Below, in pieces: positions 61,657-64,000 of a DNA stretch of 64,000 nt. The notes under the pieces were generated by a model, which saw only the letters and a list, made by a program, of their open reading frames with translations, was not told where the DNA came from and made no database searches. Position 1 is the stretch's first letter; each line of letters begins with the position of its first letter. The translations under genes were made by a program, and so were the position numbers. The DNA is from Draconibacterium sediminis (GTDB lineage Bacteria > Bacteroidota > Bacteroidia > Bacteroidales > Prolixibacteraceae), in the NCBI RefSeq assembly GCF_000949475.1, contig NZ_JRHC01000004.1:248001-312000 (forward strand), read 5' to 3'.

Positions 61657-62544
61657 ATGTCGCAAACCGTAAAAACCTATTTATACGCCGGCTTGGCCGT
61701 GTTATTCTGGTCAACCGTTGCCACATCGTTTAAACTGGCGCTGCGCGAGTACGATTTTATTCAGCTAATATTTTATGTGTCGGCCGTAACGGTGGTGCTG
61801 CTGTTTTTTGTGTTGGTAGCGCAGCGGAAAACACATTTAATATTTCGGCAAACCAAACGCGAATGGTTGTATTCGCTGCTGATGGGGGCTTTTAACCCGC
61901 TGCTATATTATTTGGTTTTGTTTAAGGCTTATTCCCTGCTTCCGGCGCAGGTGGCGCAACCACTGAATATGATCTGGCCGATAACGTTGGCGCTGCTTTC
62001 GGTGCCGATGCTCAAGCAGAAGATCAGCTGGATAAGTTTTGTGGCCTTACTCATCAGTTTTGTTGGCGTGTTTTTTATTTCGTCGCAGGGAGGATTCAAT
62101 GGATTTAGCAACACCAATCCGCTTGGCGTGGCGCTGGCGGTTGGGAGCTCCATACTGTGGTCGTTGTACTGGATATTCAATGTAAAAGACACGCGCGACC
62201 AGGTAGTGAAACTCTTTCTCAACTTTGCCATCGGGCTTATCTACCTGACTCCGGTGGTGGCGCTGTTCTCGTCGTTTAAAGTGCATTGGGGCGAAGCATT
62301 TATCGCCACCATTTACTCCGGTGTTTTTGAGGTGGGTATTACCTACGTGTTGTGGTTAAAAGCCATGAACCTAACCAATAGCAATGCCAAAATTGGCAAC
62401 CTGGTATTTTTTGCACCGTTTCTGTCGCTGGTATTTATTCATCTTATTTTAAAAGAAACCATTTACGTTACCACATTTGTTGGTTTGCTGTTTATTATTT
62501 CGGGTGTGCTGGTGCAGCAACTCGACAGGAGAAAACGACGGTGA
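61657..62544 (+). CDS. EamA/DMT-family transporter
   Basis: 295 aa with about ten membrane segments in two EamA repeats (about 5-142 and 153-290). Typical signs are the first-helix AGLAVLFWSTVATSFKLAL, GAFNPLLYYLVLFKAYSLLPAQVAQPLNMIWPI, and the second-repeat LAVGSSILWSLYWIFNVKD. DMT exporters move amino acids or other metabolites out; substrate unknown. No operon partner. Confidence 0.9.
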   Translation: MSQTVKTYLYAGLAVLFWSTVATSFKLALREYDFIQLIFYVSAVTVVLLFFVLVAQRKTHLIFRQTKREWLYSLLMGAFNPLLYYLVLFKAYSLLPAQVAQPLNMIWPITLALLSVPMLKQKISWISFVALLISFVGVFFISSQGGFNGFSNTNPLGVALAVGSSILWSLYWIFNVKDTRDQVVKLFLNFAIGLIYLTPVVALFSSFKVHWGEAFIATIYSGVFEVGITYVLWLKAMNLTNSNAKIGNLVFFAPFLSLVFIHLILKETIYVTTFVGLLFIISGVLVQQLDRRKRR

Positions 62545-62583
62545 ATGATGATCTTATGGATTTCGATTATAGATGCCAGAACA

Positions 62584-62673
62584 ACTTTGTGAAACTTAGT
62601 GGGGACTTTGAGTGCTTTGTGGTAAAATTTTAAACCACAAAGATTCACAAAGGAGGCACGAAGTAACACAAAG
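62584..62673. repeat. CTTTGTG-type long inverted repeat
   Basis: Inner arms CTTTGTGGT and ACCACAAAG (62615-62623, 62634-62642), with outer imperfect pairing extending about 39 bp per side. This type of CTTTGTG/CACAAAG repeat is familiar from intergenic regions of Bacteroidota. Confidence 0.6.
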
Positions 62674-62798
62674 AACGATTAACGATCATAGATTGAATAA
62701 GCAATTGGCAAATAGCAATAGGCAATCAAAAAACTTTTAATTGAGAAAGTAGTCTAATGTGTTCTATGTGTCTATGTGTTTCAAATAAACAATATCAG

Positions 62799-62806
62799 TA
62801 CTTTTG
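62799..62806 (+). promoter_or_regulatory. -7 element that decides the ruvC start
   Basis: TACTTTTG matches TAnnTTTG and lies inside the open frame that starts at 62776, so the start must be the ATG at 62842. Confidence 0.65.
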
Positions 62807-62841
62807 CCAGCAGGTTAGCAACAAATTACTATTTTCATCGA

Positions 62842-63393
62842 ATGGATAAACCGCTTCGTATATTGGGCATCGACCCCGGCACAACGGTAACCGGCTATGG
62901 TTTGGTTGAGATTAGAAACAAAAAACCGGTTATTTTGCACATGGGAAACATTACGCCCAAACGATACTCTGATCATTACATGAGACTGAAATATCTGCAC
63001 GAGCGGGCGCTGCACCTGGTAAAAGAATATCGCCCCGATGTAATGGCCATTGAAGCACCCTTTTATGGTAAAAACGTACAGTCGATGTTAAAACTGGGCC
63101 GAGGTCAAGGCGTATTAATGGCCGCCGCACTGATGTTTGATGTGCCGATTCATGAATACGCTCCCTTGCTGGTAAAACAAGCCATAACCGGAATGGGCCG
63201 TGCCTCGAAAGAACAGGTAGCTTATTTCCTGCAAAAAGTGTACGACCTAAAAGACATGGATCAATTGCTCGACGAAACCGATGCTGTGGCGGTGGCCATT
63301 TGTCATTTTATACAAATGAGCAAGCCGCAAAAATCGAAGGAGTATAAAAACTGGGGCGACTTTGTTAAAAAGAATCCCGGTAAAATTAAATAA
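62842..63393 (+). CDS. ruvC: Holliday junction resolvase RuvC
   Basis: 183 aa from the ATG at 62842. Catalytic D11 in RILGIDPGTTVTGYG, the second acidic residue in MAIEAPFYGKN, and the C-terminal acidic pair in LDETDAVAVAICH. RNase H-like fold. It cuts Holliday junctions made by RecA and moved by RuvAB; no ruvA or ruvB here. It converges with the aminotransferase gene, with 3 bp between the stops. Confidence 0.95.
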   Translation: MDKPLRILGIDPGTTVTGYGLVEIRNKKPVILHMGNITPKRYSDHYMRLKYLHERALHLVKEYRPDVMAIEAPFYGKNVQSMLKLGRGQGVLMAAALMFDVPIHEYAPLLVKQAITGMGRASKEQVAYFLQKVYDLKDMDQLLDETDAVAVAICHFIQMSKPQKSKEYKNWGDFVKKNPGKIK

Positions 63394-63396
63394 TCC

Positions 63397-64000
63397 CTAT
63401 CCGAAAGCCTTTTCTAAACGATTCAGCGCTTCCTGCAATACACTGCGCGGGCAACCGATATTAAGACGAAGGAAACCATCGCCGCCAATACCAAAACGAC
63501 CACCATCATTTAGCGCCACACCCGCTTTTTCAACGGTGAATTTTGCCAGCTCCTCGTTTTTCATACCGTAATCCGAAAAGTCCATCCAGATGAGGTAAGT
63601 AGCTTCCGGTTTCATTACTTTAACACGCGGCAGCTTTTCCTGAATAAAACTTTCAAGCAGCTGATAGTTGCCCCAAAGGTAATCCAGCAATTGCGCCAGC
63701 CATTCGTCGCCGTGCGTGTAGGCCGCCTCTAATGCTACCGTGCCAAAAATATTACCCATGTGTAAATGCCCTACGCCAATGGTGCGTTCGTAGGCAGCCA
63801 GCTTTCGTTTGTTTGGAATGATAACCAGCGATGAGGTAAGCCCGGCAACATTAAACGTTTTGCTGGGCGCCATACTCACCATACAGTTTTGTGCTACCTC
63901 TTCCGAAAGAGTGGCAAGCGGAATGTGTTTATGACCCTTGTAAATTAAATCGGAATGAATTTCATCCGAAATGATCATGATGTTATTCTCCAGACAAATA
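63397..64000 (-). CDS. PatB/MalY-type aminotransferase, partial
   Basis: C-terminal about 200 residues of a fold-I PLP enzyme; the N-terminus lies beyond base 64000 (frame open to the edge, reading ICLENNIMIISDEIHSDLIY). PLP lysine in APSKTFNVAGL; HGDEWLAQLLDYLWGNYQLL and RFGIGGDGFLRLNIGCPR with the substrate-carboxylate arginine are the cystathionine beta-lyase PatB/MalY signature. It likely releases homocysteine from cystathionine or works as an aminotransferase. Confidence 0.9.
   Translation of the reverse strand, partial: ICLENNIMIISDEIHSDLIYKGHKHIPLATLSEEVAQNCMVSMAPSKTFNVAGLTSSLVIIPNKRKLAAYERTIGVGHLHMGNIFGTVALEAAYTHGDEWLAQLLDYLWGNYQLLESFIQEKLPRVKVMKPEATYLIWMDFSDYGMKNEELAKFTVEKAGVALNDGGRFGIGGDGFLRLNIGCPRSVLQEALNRLEKAFG

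Noticed and set aside
1-64000. tRNA or rRNA genes
   Set aside because: I looked in the larger intergenic gaps and found no cloverleaf with a conserved T-arm; the cruciform at 21371 lacks it.

Overview
The window looks like chromosome from a marine or sediment Bacteroidota, most likely order Marinilabiliales (Prolixibacteraceae-like). The basis is moderate GC, many promoters of the Bacteroidota type (TAnnTTTG at -7), TonB receptors with carboxypeptidase-like N-terminal domains, DUF4249, DUF1080 and Gfo/Idh genes, PiT transporters with long cytosolic tails, and lipoproteins with SC-type lipoboxes. The genus is inference. No rRNA, tRNA, CRISPR array or transposase was seen.

Layout. 1-1245: two tandem DUF2202 ferritin-like proteins, the first cut by the window edge. 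8138-1329 (minus): a tight six-gene operon of a PqqD-like protein, an ATP-grasp ligase, a PLP fold-III decarboxylase, a urea-transporter/M23-peptidase fusion and two TPR envelope proteins. I do not recognise this pathway, and it is the best candidate here for an undescribed biosynthetic or envelope system. 8441-12000: asnS, rpoN and a PAP2-like membrane protein. 12166-19028: an OmpR/PhoB-type regulator with its kinase, then two tandem PiT phosphate transporters. 19150-24420: an accessory stretch of orphan genes, a 21-bp tandem array and large cruciform spacers, bounded by two near-identical hairpins. 24845-30294: porin-pstS-pstC-pstA-pstB-phoU. 30305-30570: a MITE-like element. 30628-33131: a second two-component system. 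33601-39536: a TonB receptor with a duplicated-domain lipoprotein, a MORN protein and a small secreted carboxypeptidase-regulatory-like protein. 39756-45784: lplA, a trpB2-type gene with a leader hairpin, a YbaK-like deacylase, trpS, a PhnA-like protein, a methyltransferase and a thiamine-binding-like protein. 45879-55803: sulfatase, HEAT/DUF1080, Gfo/Idh oxidoreductase and a TonB/DUF4249 pair. 55905-64000: a thymidylate-synthase-like gene, lipB, lipA, a large TPR protein, a lipoprotein, an EamA transporter, ruvC and a partial PatB-type aminotransferase.

The unifying signal is phosphate. Six transcription units (regulator 12864, PiT-1, PiT-2, porin-pst-phoU, the TonB/lipoprotein pair, and the secreted protein at 39183) are preceded by TGTAAT/GTTAAT-like direct repeats with 11-bp spacing. 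In four of them the -7 element TAnnTTTG, or a one- or two-base variant of it, starts exactly 6 bp after the last repeat. This fits a Bacteroidota PhoB regulon in which an outer-membrane receptor, a beta-helix-like lipoprotein and a small secreted protein are co-regulated with the phosphate transporters.

The window is also rich in phased, non-coding repeat DNA: a 21-bp array (20219-20373), a 40-bp array of hairpins (61421-61580), a 10-bp phased array before a TonB gene (52181-52250), a nested-hairpin repeat (33250-33380) and cruciform spacers in the accessory stretch.
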